From NCBI RefSeq assembly GCF_025457605.1, contig NZ_JAMZFY010000002.1, positions 558,001 to 622,000 of the forward strand: DNA of 64,000 bases. The letters are read 5' to 3'. The DNA comes from Haloarcula laminariae. Its GTDB lineage: Archaea; Halobacteriota; Halobacteria; Halobacteriales; Haloarculaceae. A model generated the notes under the pieces. That model was not told the origin of the DNA. It saw nothing but the letters and a program-made list of their open reading frames with translations, and did not search any database. This document shows, piece after piece, positions 16,019 to 23,665 of this stretch (the stretch's first letter is position 1; every line of letters begins with the position of its first letter). Position numbers and translations under genes: made by a program.

Positions 16019-17785
16019 TCAGTCGTCGGTCGTGTTCCCCTGGTCCAGCGACGGGCCACCGCTGAAGACGAACTCGTGTTCGGCCTCGGCCTCGAAGCTA
16101 TCGAGGATTTTCTGGAGCGGTTCGACGTACCGGATGAGGTGTTCTGCCCGCGCGCTCACTTCGGTGAGCTCCGCGGCCTGTTCCTCGGCGGCCCCCGCAA
16201 CGGTCTCGGTCTCGGCCAGCGTGGTGTCGGTGGTCTCGGCCAGTTCGGAGAGCTGTTCCGCGAGCGCGTCGAGACGCTCCTGGGCACGGTCGATGTCGTC
16301 CGCTTTGAGGGCGCCGACGGCCTCGTCGACAGCACCGATGGCGTCCCTGAGTTCCTCTCGCTGCCGATAGCTATCGTCGGAGATGCGCTGAATCGATTCG
16401 GCGACCTGCTCGGCGGCCTGTTTGACGTTGGCAGCGTTGGTGCCAACGACCTCACCGGACTCCTCGACGTGGGTCGCGAACTGCTTGAGCTGTCCGGTCG
16501 TCCGCTCCAGTTCGGCCATCATGACGTTGAAATCCTCGGCGATGGCGTCCATCGCGTCGTTTTCGCCGTCCGGTTCCATCCGGGTCGTCAGGTCGCCGTC
16601 AGCCACGCGCTCCATCACCGTCGAGTAGTCGTCGGCCTTGTTCCTGAGATGGGTGTTCGTCTCGATGACCTCCGCGTGGGCGGTCTCGACGCGCTTGCGC
16701 TCGCGCTCCAGTTCGTCGATTCGCTGCTTGAGCGACTCACGCATCGCGTCGAAGGAGGCGTACAGCTCGCCGATTTCGTCCTCTCGTCCGGATTCGATTG
16801 GCGCGTCCAGGTCGCCGTCCCGGACCGTCTGTGCGCGCTGGGAGAGGTCACGCACGGACCGCACGGTGTTTCGGCCGAGCGTCAGTCCGACGACGAGCAG
16901 CCCGCCGAGCAACACCGCCAGCAACGCGAGCAGCTGTGTCGACACCGTCTGCTGGAGCTGATAGGCGGTGTCAGTGGGGACACGCCGGGTCACCGTCCAG
17001 CCGCGTTGCTCGCTCCTCGCGTAGCCGATGGACTGTTCCTGTGCCCCGGCTGTCGTGGTGAACGAGCCGTTACCGCCCTCGAAGCGGTCCGTCGCGACGG
17101 GGTCGGTCGACAGGAGCGTCGACGGGTCCTGAGCGAGGACGACCGTTCCGGCCTGATTGGTCACGCGGACGTTCGCCGCTCCCCCGTCGCCGAGCATCTG
17201 CTCGGAGAGCCGTTCGAGGTCGATGAGGATTGCCAGCGTCTTGGTCTCGTCGCTGGGCGACTTGCTGAGCAGGAGTAGCTGTGGTTTCCCGGTCGCCGAA
17301 GGGCGGAACGGTTCCGAGTAGACGACCCGGTCGTCGGTCGCGGAGAACAGCTGTTCGGTGCGCTGGCGCAGGCCGCTCTGTAGCCGCCCGTCGCTTGTCA
17401 CAGCGGATTCGCTGCCGGCCGTGGCCACGGTCGTCCCGTCGGTCCGGTTGAAGAAGTACGCGCCAGAGACGGCCTCTCGGGCCGTCAGCTGGTAGAGCTG
17501 GTCGGTCGCGTGGAACTCGTCGCCGCTGCGGAACGCGACCGACCGGGGGAGCGTCTCGGCCTGTCTGGTCATCACCGCGAACCAGTTGTCCAGCCGCTCT
17601 GCCTCCAGGTCCGCGTTCGTCTGTAGTGACGCCTCAGTGTCGGCGCGAATCTCGTTGCCGACCGTCGTGTAGATGACGCCGCCGACCGCGGCGGTCAGCA
17701 GCATAATCGCGAGAAGGAGACCGGCGAACTTTCGACCGTAGCTGCCACGGATATCCAGAAGGGAACGTAGCTGAGTGAGGCCCAT
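16019..17785 (-). CDS. Transducer-like membrane sensor lacking the chemotaxis signalling tip
   Basis: 588 residues. Transmembrane helix about residues 20-40, extracytoplasmic Cache-like sensor about 41-275, second helix about 282-302, HAMP about 303-356, then a second HAMP-like unit with VADGDLTTRM and a long coiled coil. The coil keeps the descending (AEQVAESIQRISDD) and ascending (AGAAEEQAAELTEVS) parts of haloarchaeal Htr transducers, but the hairpin with the CheA/CheW-binding IADQTNLLALNA-type motif is missing. The C-terminus is EHEFVFSGGP, shared with the paralogue at 23662-25536. The frame is intact, so this is a stable form, not a frameshift. The output partner is unknown. Confidence 0.85.
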   Translation of the reverse strand: MGLTQLRSLLDIRGSYGRKFAGLLLAIMLLTAAVGGVIYTTVGNEIRADTEASLQTNADLEAERLDNWFAVMTRQAETLPRSVAFRSGDEFHATDQLYQLTAREAVSGAYFFNRTDGTTVATAGSESAVTSDGRLQSGLRQRTEQLFSATDDRVVYSEPFRPSATGKPQLLLLSKSPSDETKTLAILIDLERLSEQMLGDGGAANVRVTNQAGTVVLAQDPSTLLSTDPVATDRFEGGNGSFTTTAGAQEQSIGYARSEQRGWTVTRRVPTDTAYQLQQTVSTQLLALLAVLLGGLLVVGLTLGRNTVRSVRDLSQRAQTVRDGDLDAPIESGREDEIGELYASFDAMRESLKQRIDELERERKRVETAHAEVIETNTHLRNKADDYSTVMERVADGDLTTRMEPDGENDAMDAIAEDFNVMMAELERTTGQLKQFATHVEESGEVVGTNAANVKQAAEQVAESIQRISDDSYRQREELRDAIGAVDEAVGALKADDIDRAQERLDALAEQLSELAETTDTTLAETETVAGAAEEQAAELTEVSARAEHLIRYVEPLQKILDSFEAEAEHEFVFSGGPSLDQGNTTDD

Positions 17786-17882
17786 CACTACGGCTGCCTC
17801 GGTGACGGGGATAAACGGTTGCTAATTGTGGAACTTGTCGGTCGGTACCGGTACTGTGACTACGTATCACACGGGGTCGCCC

Positions 17883-18257
17883 TCAACTGTCCGGGCTGTA
17901 CGGCAGGCCGGGGTCGCTCTTTGGCGCGCCGACGCCGACGACGCGGGCCGACGAGTCGGCGGTCTCGGGATTGTACGGCCGGTGGGGGCTCTCGGGCTCG
18001 GCGACGAACACCTCGTCGGTCCCGACGACGAACTCCCCCTCGGGCGTCTCGACGTGGACGGTCCCCGAGACGACGTAGAACAGCTCCTCGCGTTGCTGGT
18101 GGTAGTGATACTCGCGGGGGAGCTGCTCGCCCGGCGCCATCTCGTAGGTCGCCGCGTGCAGCGCCAGCAGCTCCGCCGCGTCGGAGATACCGCGCCGGTC
18201 ACACGGGTAGTCATCGGTTCCGGGTAGCTCTTCGGGGTCGATGTGGTGGTAGGGCAT
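17883..18257 (-). CDS. Cupin domain protein
   Basis: A 124-residue single-domain cupin. The metal-binding motif 1 shows as HYHQQREELFYVVSGTVHV (His51, His53, Glu57 region) and motif 2 as the PHRPYNP segment near residue 92. These are the usual ligands for Fe, Mn or Zn. Substrate and reaction are unknown; small cupins act as isomerases, dioxygenases or sugar-binding proteins. The ATG at 18257 gives MPYHHIDPEEL, the typical haloarchaeal cupin start. Lies between the transducer-like gene and a transporter gene, all on the minus strand but with gaps. Confidence 0.87.
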   Translation of the reverse strand: MPYHHIDPEELPGTDDYPCDRRGISDAAELLALHAATYEMAPGEQLPREYHYHQQREELFYVVSGTVHVETPEGEFVVGTDEVFVAEPESPHRPYNPETADSSARVVGVGAPKSDPGLPYSPDS

Positions 18258-18304
18258 GACTGGGAGTCGGGTCGGGCGTCGGGAAAAGCGTGTCCCGTTC
18301 CGTC

Positions 18305-19213
18305 TCACCCGAACAGCCAGACGAGCCCGGAGAGCGTCCCCAGCGACGCCACCGTCGTCACGACGACGTTCATCGAGGCGAAGGCGGCGTCGCCGCCGAG
18401 TTCGCTGGTGTAGACGTACGTCGAGACCGCGGTGGGGGAGCCGAACATGATGACGGCGGCAGACAGCGCCGTCGGCCCGAGGCTCAGCGCCGAGAACACC
18501 GCCCACCCGAGGACGGGCATCCAGACCACCTTCAGCAGAACGACGCCGGTGGCCGGCCGCAGCGCCGACAGCGACAGCCCCGTGTCGAGTTTCGCGCCGA
18601 CACAGAGGAGTGCGAGCGGGAGCGCGAGCGTCGAGACGGCGTCGAGCCCGGCGACGGCGACGGCCGGCACGCCCAGGCCGCCGACGGAGGCGGCGATGCC
18701 GGCGGCGAGCGAGATGAGGACGGGGTTCGTCGCCAGCGCCCGTAGCTCGCCCGACAGCGACGCGTCGCTGTCGTTGATGCGGATGAGGGTAAACACCGTC
18801 GCCGGGACGTGAGTCAGCGCGCCCAGCCCGAGGACGACGCTTGCGACCGCTGTGGCCTCGCCGCCCAGTGTCGCCGCCACCAGCGGTAACCCGAGAAACC
18901 CCATGTTCCCGTGGTACGACTGCACGATGGCGACGCTCCGGCGGGCGTCGTTGGCCCGGCGCCGGTGGACGACCCAGCCGACGGCGGCGGTCGCGCCGAT
19001 GACAATCCAGAGGCCGACGAGCAACGCCGGCGAGATGAGCTCGCGCAGTGGCCGGTCGAACGTCGAGGTGAAAATCAACGCCGGCAGGGCGACGTAGAAC
19101 GCGACGGCCGTCAGCGTCTTGGTACGCCGTTCGGTGAGCAGCGAGACGCTACGTGCGGCCGCGCCGACGGCGAGAAAGACGAGCATGAAGCCGAGCTGTT
19201 CGAGAACCGCCAT
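18305..19213 (-). CDS. AEC family transporter
   Basis: A 302-residue membrane protein with about ten hydrophobic helices in two halves, as in auxin efflux carrier/malonate-transporter relatives. The helix-breaking segments YHGNMGFLGLPLVA (first half, about residue 98) and MFGSPTAVSTYVY (second half, about 257) match the crossover regions of the family. It probably moves organic anions; the substrate is not predictable. Ends in GLVWLFG. Confidence 0.88.
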   Translation of the reverse strand: MAVLEQLGFMLVFLAVGAAARSVSLLTERRTKTLTAVAFYVALPALIFTSTFDRPLRELISPALLVGLWIVIGATAAVGWVVHRRRANDARRSVAIVQSYHGNMGFLGLPLVAATLGGEATAVASVVLGLGALTHVPATVFTLIRINDSDASLSGELRALATNPVLISLAAGIAASVGGLGVPAVAVAGLDAVSTLALPLALLCVGAKLDTGLSLSALRPATGVVLLKVVWMPVLGWAVFSALSLGPTALSAAVIMFGSPTAVSTYVYTSELGGDAAFASMNVVVTTVASLGTLSGLVWLFG

Positions 19214-19275
19214 ACCTGACCCAGCGGACAGGTGGGTTAATCCCTTTCGTCACCGGAGCGGCGTGTGACGGGCTC

Positions 19276-20526
19276 TCAGCTCGCCGGGACGGCGACGGTG
19301 GTGTTCCCGGTGTCCGTGGAGACAGTGACGGTGTAGGCGCCCCGCGGTTCGACGGTCCAGAGGACGCCGTCGCCCCCGGTCGTCCCGACGGACTGCCCGT
19401 TGATGGTGACGGTGCCGTCGACGGTCGCGCCCGTCTCGTCGTTCGCGGCGCTGACGAGCAGCGGCCCGGTCGGACTCGACCGTCGGACCGTCACTGCGAG
19501 GGTGTCGTTGACGTTGCGCCGGGTCGCCGTCGTCTGTACGTCGGAGAGCCCGCGGAACTGCTCCTCGTAGAAGATATCGGTCGTCCCGCCGTCGAGATAC
19601 GCCGTCAGCTCGCCGTTGGGATGGTTGGCCGTCAGCTCGTAGATGCCCGAGGTCCCGTAGTAGGTGAGGCTGGGCCGCTGTCGCTCGTAGAGCCACGGGT
19701 ACAGGTCCGCCGCCCGCTCGTCGGCGACGTCAAGCCGGTCGGTCCCGGGGTCGCCGTCGTTGACCGCTGTCTGGAGGAACTGGTCGGGCGCGCTCGCGTC
19801 GCGTGCCCCGTCGAGGCGCGTCTCCCGGATGTACTCGTCGTCAGTCATCGTCGCGAGCATGTAGCCGTCGTCGGACACCTCGATGTAGTGCGTTCTATCG
19901 GCCGTCTCAGCCGACTGGAGCTGGCCGCCGACCGGGCCGGTGAGCGTCCGCAGCTCGCCCTCGACCGAGCGCAGCCGGGCCGTCGTCGACTCGCTCAGCG
20001 AGTAGTCGGGGGCGGTGTCGGGGGCGGTGGCGATCCGGTCTAGCGTCTCCAGGAGCTCCGCGGCTTCGGCGTCGACCAGGAGCCGCGTCCTGAGAAACGT
20101 CGACGCCGATATCTCGCCGCGTGCGTAGCGGGCCATGGCTCCGTCCTGGCGCTCGTCGAGCGCCTGCTCCTTGGCCTCGATGTCGGCCAGGCGGTCGTTG
20201 ATGAGCCTCGTCCGCGCGTCGCGGCTCTCGATTTGACGGAACCGCTCCTCGAACGAGAGCGCCTCGTGTCGGTGCTGGAGCTGTGCCGACCAGGCCGCCG
20301 TGGCGGTGCCGACGTCGATGCCGGTGCTGTCGTAGCTCGACCGGCGGACGTCGCCGGCCGGGATGGTGAGCTGGTTCGTCGTGTTCGGGACCGTCGCGAT
20401 ACTCGGCAGGGAGGTAGCGGTCGTTTCGCTCCGCTCCTGGGTCTGTGTCGGGTAGGCGCCCGCGACCGGGAGGGCCGCCGCGGTGACGAACAGCAGCGCG
20501 ACGAGGAGGGCTGAAAGCGGTCGCAT
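19276..20526 (-). CDS. Haloarchaeal secreted protein, DUF7094/DUF7096-like
   Basis: A 416-residue exported protein. A Sec-type signal (MRPLSALLVALLFVTAAALPVAGA) is followed by a helical region (about residues 75-210, with RHEALSFEERFRQIESRDARTRLINDRL) and a C-terminal beta-rich part ending in an Ig-like fold (GTVTINGQSVGTTGGDGVLW). No anchor or lipobox is seen. The family name is from memory and unverified. The ATG at 20526 is preferred over a TTG two codons earlier. It is divergent from a membrane-bound winged-helix protein, an arrangement suggesting a functional pair. Confidence 0.75.
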   Translation of the reverse strand: MRPLSALLVALLFVTAAALPVAGAYPTQTQERSETTATSLPSIATVPNTTNQLTIPAGDVRRSSYDSTGIDVGTATAAWSAQLQHRHEALSFEERFRQIESRDARTRLINDRLADIEAKEQALDERQDGAMARYARGEISASTFLRTRLLVDAEAAELLETLDRIATAPDTAPDYSLSESTTARLRSVEGELRTLTGPVGGQLQSAETADRTHYIEVSDDGYMLATMTDDEYIRETRLDGARDASAPDQFLQTAVNDGDPGTDRLDVADERAADLYPWLYERQRPSLTYYGTSGIYELTANHPNGELTAYLDGGTTDIFYEEQFRGLSDVQTTATRRNVNDTLAVTVRRSSPTGPLLVSAANDETGATVDGTVTINGQSVGTTGGDGVLWTVEPRGAYTVTVSTDTGNTTVAVPAS

Positions 20527-20681
20527 TGCCAACTGGTAGACCGCGACCGTACAAAAATCTCTCCCATTACGACATCCGTAACTGCGGGCCGAGAGACGCC
20601 GAGACGTTTCACGGCGACATCTGACGTTTTATTCTTCGATAGAAAGGGTTTTGCCGACGGCCTGTCCACTCTTTGGGTGAC

Positions 20682-21770
20682 ATGGTCCCGCGGGCATTCC
20701 CCGTCCTCCTCGTCCTCCTCTTCGTTGCGTTCCCAGCGGTCTCGGCGGCCACGTCGACCGCCGCCGCCGGAGTCGGACCGGCCGCGCAGTCGGCCCAGAG
20801 CCAGGAACTCGACCCGGAGAACACGACGTTTCACGTACAGCTGCGACCGAACGGCGACGCCCGGTGGACGATAATCGAGCGGTTCAACCTGACGGACGAA
20901 AACGACACACGCGCCTTCGAGACCACCCGCGATGCGTTCCTCGCCGGCAACAGTGACCGGGCTCTCCTCACCGAGTTCCGGGCGGCCAACGACGCCGCAG
21001 CGACCGCCACCGGCCGGGACATGGCGCTCAGGAACGTAAGCCGCGACTACGAAATCGACGGCGACCGCGGCCGCCTCGTGCTTTCGTTCAACTGGACGAA
21101 CTTCGCGGCCGTCAACGGGAGCCGACTGTCGCTTCAGGACGCGTTCTACACGCCCGACGGGACGTGGCTCACCACCCTCAGATCGGACCAGTCGCTCATC
21201 ATCTCACCGCCCCAGGGGTACACCCTGACGAACTCCCCACCGGACTCGTACTTCGACAACGGCAACCTCCGAATCGACGGCGGTCCGACCACCACGTTCG
21301 AACGGGGCGACCTGGATATCGTCTACGAGGGCGACAGTACCACCCAGCCGGGGCCAAACACCGGGGACTTCCCGCTGTGGACCGGTATGAGCCTCCTGCT
21401 CATCGTGGGCCTGGCGGCTGTGTTGCTCTACCTGAACGGACAGGACGAGTTCCCGAGCGTGGGGTCGGTCGGTACCGACAGCGACGACGGCGGCGACGCG
21501 CCGGCGCCCGAGCCCCCCGCCGCCGACGGAGCGACCGACGATATCGACGCGGAACTGCTGAGCGACGAGGAGCGCGTCGAACGGCTGCTCACCCGAAACG
21601 GCGGCCGGATGAAACAGGCCCGCATCGTCAAGGAGACGGGCTGGTCCAACGCCAAGGTGTCACAGCTGCTCTCCTCGATGGACGAGGACGGCCGCATCGA
21701 CAAGCTCCGTATCGGCCGGGAGAACCTCATCTCCTTCCCCGACGAGGACGTCACCGAAATCGAGGACTAG
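20682..21770 (+). CDS. Membrane protein with extracytoplasmic domain and cytoplasmic winged helix
   Basis: 362 residues. Sec signal (about 1-22), extracytoplasmic beta-rich domain (about 45-220, starting FHVQLRPNGDARWTI), one transmembrane helix (about 232-252, MSLLLIVGLAAVLLYL), an acidic linker, then a C-terminal winged helix (about 295-350; ERLLTRNGGRMKQARIVKET then WSNAKVSQLLSSM). This is a one-component architecture: outside sensing coupled to DNA binding at the membrane. ATG 20682 is chosen over TTG 20673. Divergent from the secreted protein at 19276-20526, whose promoter may be its target. Confidence 0.82.
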   Translation: MVPRAFPVLLVLLFVAFPAVSAATSTAAAGVGPAAQSAQSQELDPENTTFHVQLRPNGDARWTIIERFNLTDENDTRAFETTRDAFLAGNSDRALLTEFRAANDAAATATGRDMALRNVSRDYEIDGDRGRLVLSFNWTNFAAVNGSRLSLQDAFYTPDGTWLTTLRSDQSLIISPPQGYTLTNSPPDSYFDNGNLRIDGGPTTTFERGDLDIVYEGDSTTQPGPNTGDFPLWTGMSLLLIVGLAAVLLYLNGQDEFPSVGSVGTDSDDGGDAPAPEPPAADGATDDIDAELLSDEERVERLLTRNGGRMKQARIVKETGWSNAKVSQLLSSMDEDGRIDKLRIGRENLISFPDEDVTEIED

Positions 21771-21782
21771 CGGTCGGTGTCA

Positions 21783-21802
21783 CCGGCGCGCTGACGCGCC
21801 GG
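21783..21802 (+). terminator. GC hairpin after the winged-helix gene
   Basis: CCGGCGCG-CTGA-CGCGCCGG is a perfect 8-bp stem with a 4-base loop, 13 bases after the stop at 21770. No T tract follows directly, so it may act as an RNA 3' end or processing structure rather than a classical terminator. Confidence 0.45.
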
Positions 21803-22102
21803 CCTGTCTCGTGAGGGCGGAGAGCGTGGCCCGGGTGCGCTCGCGAGCCGTAAACTGGTCCTCCGAATCGGGGTCGCTCGCCTGGTCATTCGGGGGAGCT
21901 CCACTCGGTCAGTGACAGAAGCCGGAGCCGACGCACGCCGACGGGAAACGGTTCGCTCACGGCCACTTCTTTACTACCAGGGTCCCTGTTTTCGGTAAAC
22001 TTATTATGAGTGATTAATGATGTACGTGTCAGCAAGAGGGGTGAGAGTGGACGGGTCGCTCCCCCGGCCGTGCGGGCCTCTCAGCGCAGATGATAGATCA
22101 CA
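21803..22102 (+). other. Gene-free stretch with the promoter of the binding-protein operon
   Basis: About 300 bases with no supportable gene. An AT-rich patch around 21994-22018 (CGGTAAACTTATTATGAGTG) has a TATA-like core and would start transcription about 65-75 bases before the ATG at 22103, leaving an unusually long leader for a haloarchaeon. Nothing else stands out. Confidence 0.45.
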
Positions 22103-23665
22103 ATGACAGACCGGATTACTGACCGCATATCACGACGAAGCGCGCTCAAATCACTGACCGTCTCGGGGGCGGTCGGTCTCGCCGGGTGTGGCGGCATGTT
22201 CTCCGACGACGACGACGAGCCCGAGTACGGTGCGATGGAGATTCCGCCCGAAGAGGCCGGCATCGAGGAGTGGGGCCAGAAGCTAAACGCGCACGCCGAG
22301 GAGGCCGGTATCGACTGGCAGCAGTTCGAGGGCGAGGGTATCGAACTCACGTTCGGCAACGCGCTCCACCCGTACGCGACCACGACCAAACAGGTCAAAT
22401 CGTACTTCGAGGAGCTGACCGGTATCACGGTCAACTACGAGACCGTCTCCGAGGAGCAGTACTGGCGCACGGCGCGTCAGCGCCTCGAACAGGGCGGACG
22501 GTACGACGGCATCATGTGCGGGCTGTGGCCGGCGGGGGGCTATCACTACGGGAGCGACGGCACCCCCTGGGTCCGGGACCTCTGGCAGTTCATCGAGGAC
22601 CCCTCGCTCACCGACAAGGACTGGCTCGCGATGGACGACTTCCGCGACCAGACCATCGAGCTGATGACGTTCCCGAACGGGGACGGCACCAGCGACTTCA
22701 TCGGCTTCCCGAACGGCATCGAGGCCTACGGCTGTACGGCCATCCACAAGCCGACCTTCGAGAAGCTCGGCCTCCCGGAACCGACGAACTTCACCGAACT
22801 GGAGTCCTGTGCGACGAAAATCTCCGTTTCCGACCAGGAACGGGAGGGAATCGTCTCCAGGACCAGCTCCGGCACGCTGTCGGCCGCCAACTGGGGGACC
22901 ATGTTCAAGACGTACGGCGCGGACTGGATCGACCGCGAGAACAAGGAGGCGGCGCTCAACTCCGAGCAGGGCATCAAGTCCCTGGAGCGGTTCGGCGGGA
23001 TGCTCCACAAGTACGGGCCCGAGAACCCCGGCTCCTACGACTGGTACAAGAACAACAACGCCTACAGCGAGGGCGACGTCGGAATGATGTACTCGACGCC
23101 CCAGACCTCCGGTATCGTGGACACGCAGATAATGGAGGAGACCAAGTGGCTCCCGCCGCTGGAAGGGCCCGACGGTCAGGACCCCGTCGTCGACACCTGG
23201 GTCTGGGCGACGGCGATTACCGCGGACACGGACCACCCCGAAGCCGCGTGGCTCTTCCTCCAGTGGGCCAACTCCCGGCAGGCAAACCTCATGCTCTCGA
23301 CCCGGCAGTGGCAGGGTGACCAGCCGCGTGCGGGCTACGCCCGCCTGGAGTGGGTCGACCAGCAGGTCAAGAGCGGAAACGCGCCGCCGGTGCCTGGCGA
23401 GGGATACATGAAGGCGTTCCGCGAGGGGATGAACGGCGTCCCCGGCGGCCGACCGAGCGAGCCCGACGTTTACCCGCCCGTGCCGGTCGACACCAACCAG
23501 AACATGAAAATCATGTCGGAAGCCGCGTCCGCGATGAGCAACGTCGTCGCCAACGGTCCGAGTACGGCCGCGGCGGAGCTGGACCGCGTCGCACCGACGA
23601 TTACTGAACATGCAAAGAATATCCCCGACCGATATGTGGCTGCGGACAGATTCGACAACAAATGA
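22103..23665 (+). CDS. Extracellular solute-binding lipoprotein (ABC-type, family 1)
   Basis: A 520-residue high-affinity binding protein. The N-terminus has a twin-Arg signal and lipobox (SRRSALKSLTVSG...GLAGC), then an acidic spacer, then a two-lobed binding domain with LTFGNALHPY, VNYETVSEEQYW, GFPNGIEAYGC and the late WVWATAITADTDHPEAAWLF. Sugars or oligosaccharides are the usual ligands of this class. No permease or ATPase gene is nearby; instead it overlaps a transducer-like gene by 4 bases. This resembles the BasB-BasT and CosB-CosT pairs of Halobacterium, where the binding protein reports to a sensor. Confidence 0.9.
   Translation: MTDRITDRISRRSALKSLTVSGAVGLAGCGGMFSDDDDEPEYGAMEIPPEEAGIEEWGQKLNAHAEEAGIDWQQFEGEGIELTFGNALHPYATTTKQVKSYFEELTGITVNYETVSEEQYWRTARQRLEQGGRYDGIMCGLWPAGGYHYGSDGTPWVRDLWQFIEDPSLTDKDWLAMDDFRDQTIELMTFPNGDGTSDFIGFPNGIEAYGCTAIHKPTFEKLGLPEPTNFTELESCATKISVSDQEREGIVSRTSSGTLSAANWGTMFKTYGADWIDRENKEAALNSEQGIKSLERFGGMLHKYGPENPGSYDWYKNNNAYSEGDVGMMYSTPQTSGIVDTQIMEETKWLPPLEGPDGQDPVVDTWVWATAITADTDHPEAAWLFLQWANSRQANLMLSTRQWQGDQPRAGYARLEWVDQQVKSGNAPPVPGEGYMKAFREGMNGVPGGRPSEPDVYPPVPVDTNQNMKIMSEAASAMSNVVANGPSTAAAELDRVAPTITEHAKNIPDRYVAADRFDNK

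Noticed and set aside
16019-17785. A frameshifted chemotaxis transducer
   Set aside because: The missing hairpin could have been due to a frameshift, but the same frame continues to the conserved C-terminal motif, and a paralogue shows the same loss.
21771-22102. A tRNA or other known RNA gene
   Set aside because: I looked for a cloverleaf with the T-loop GTTCRA pattern in the larger gaps and found none that paired properly.
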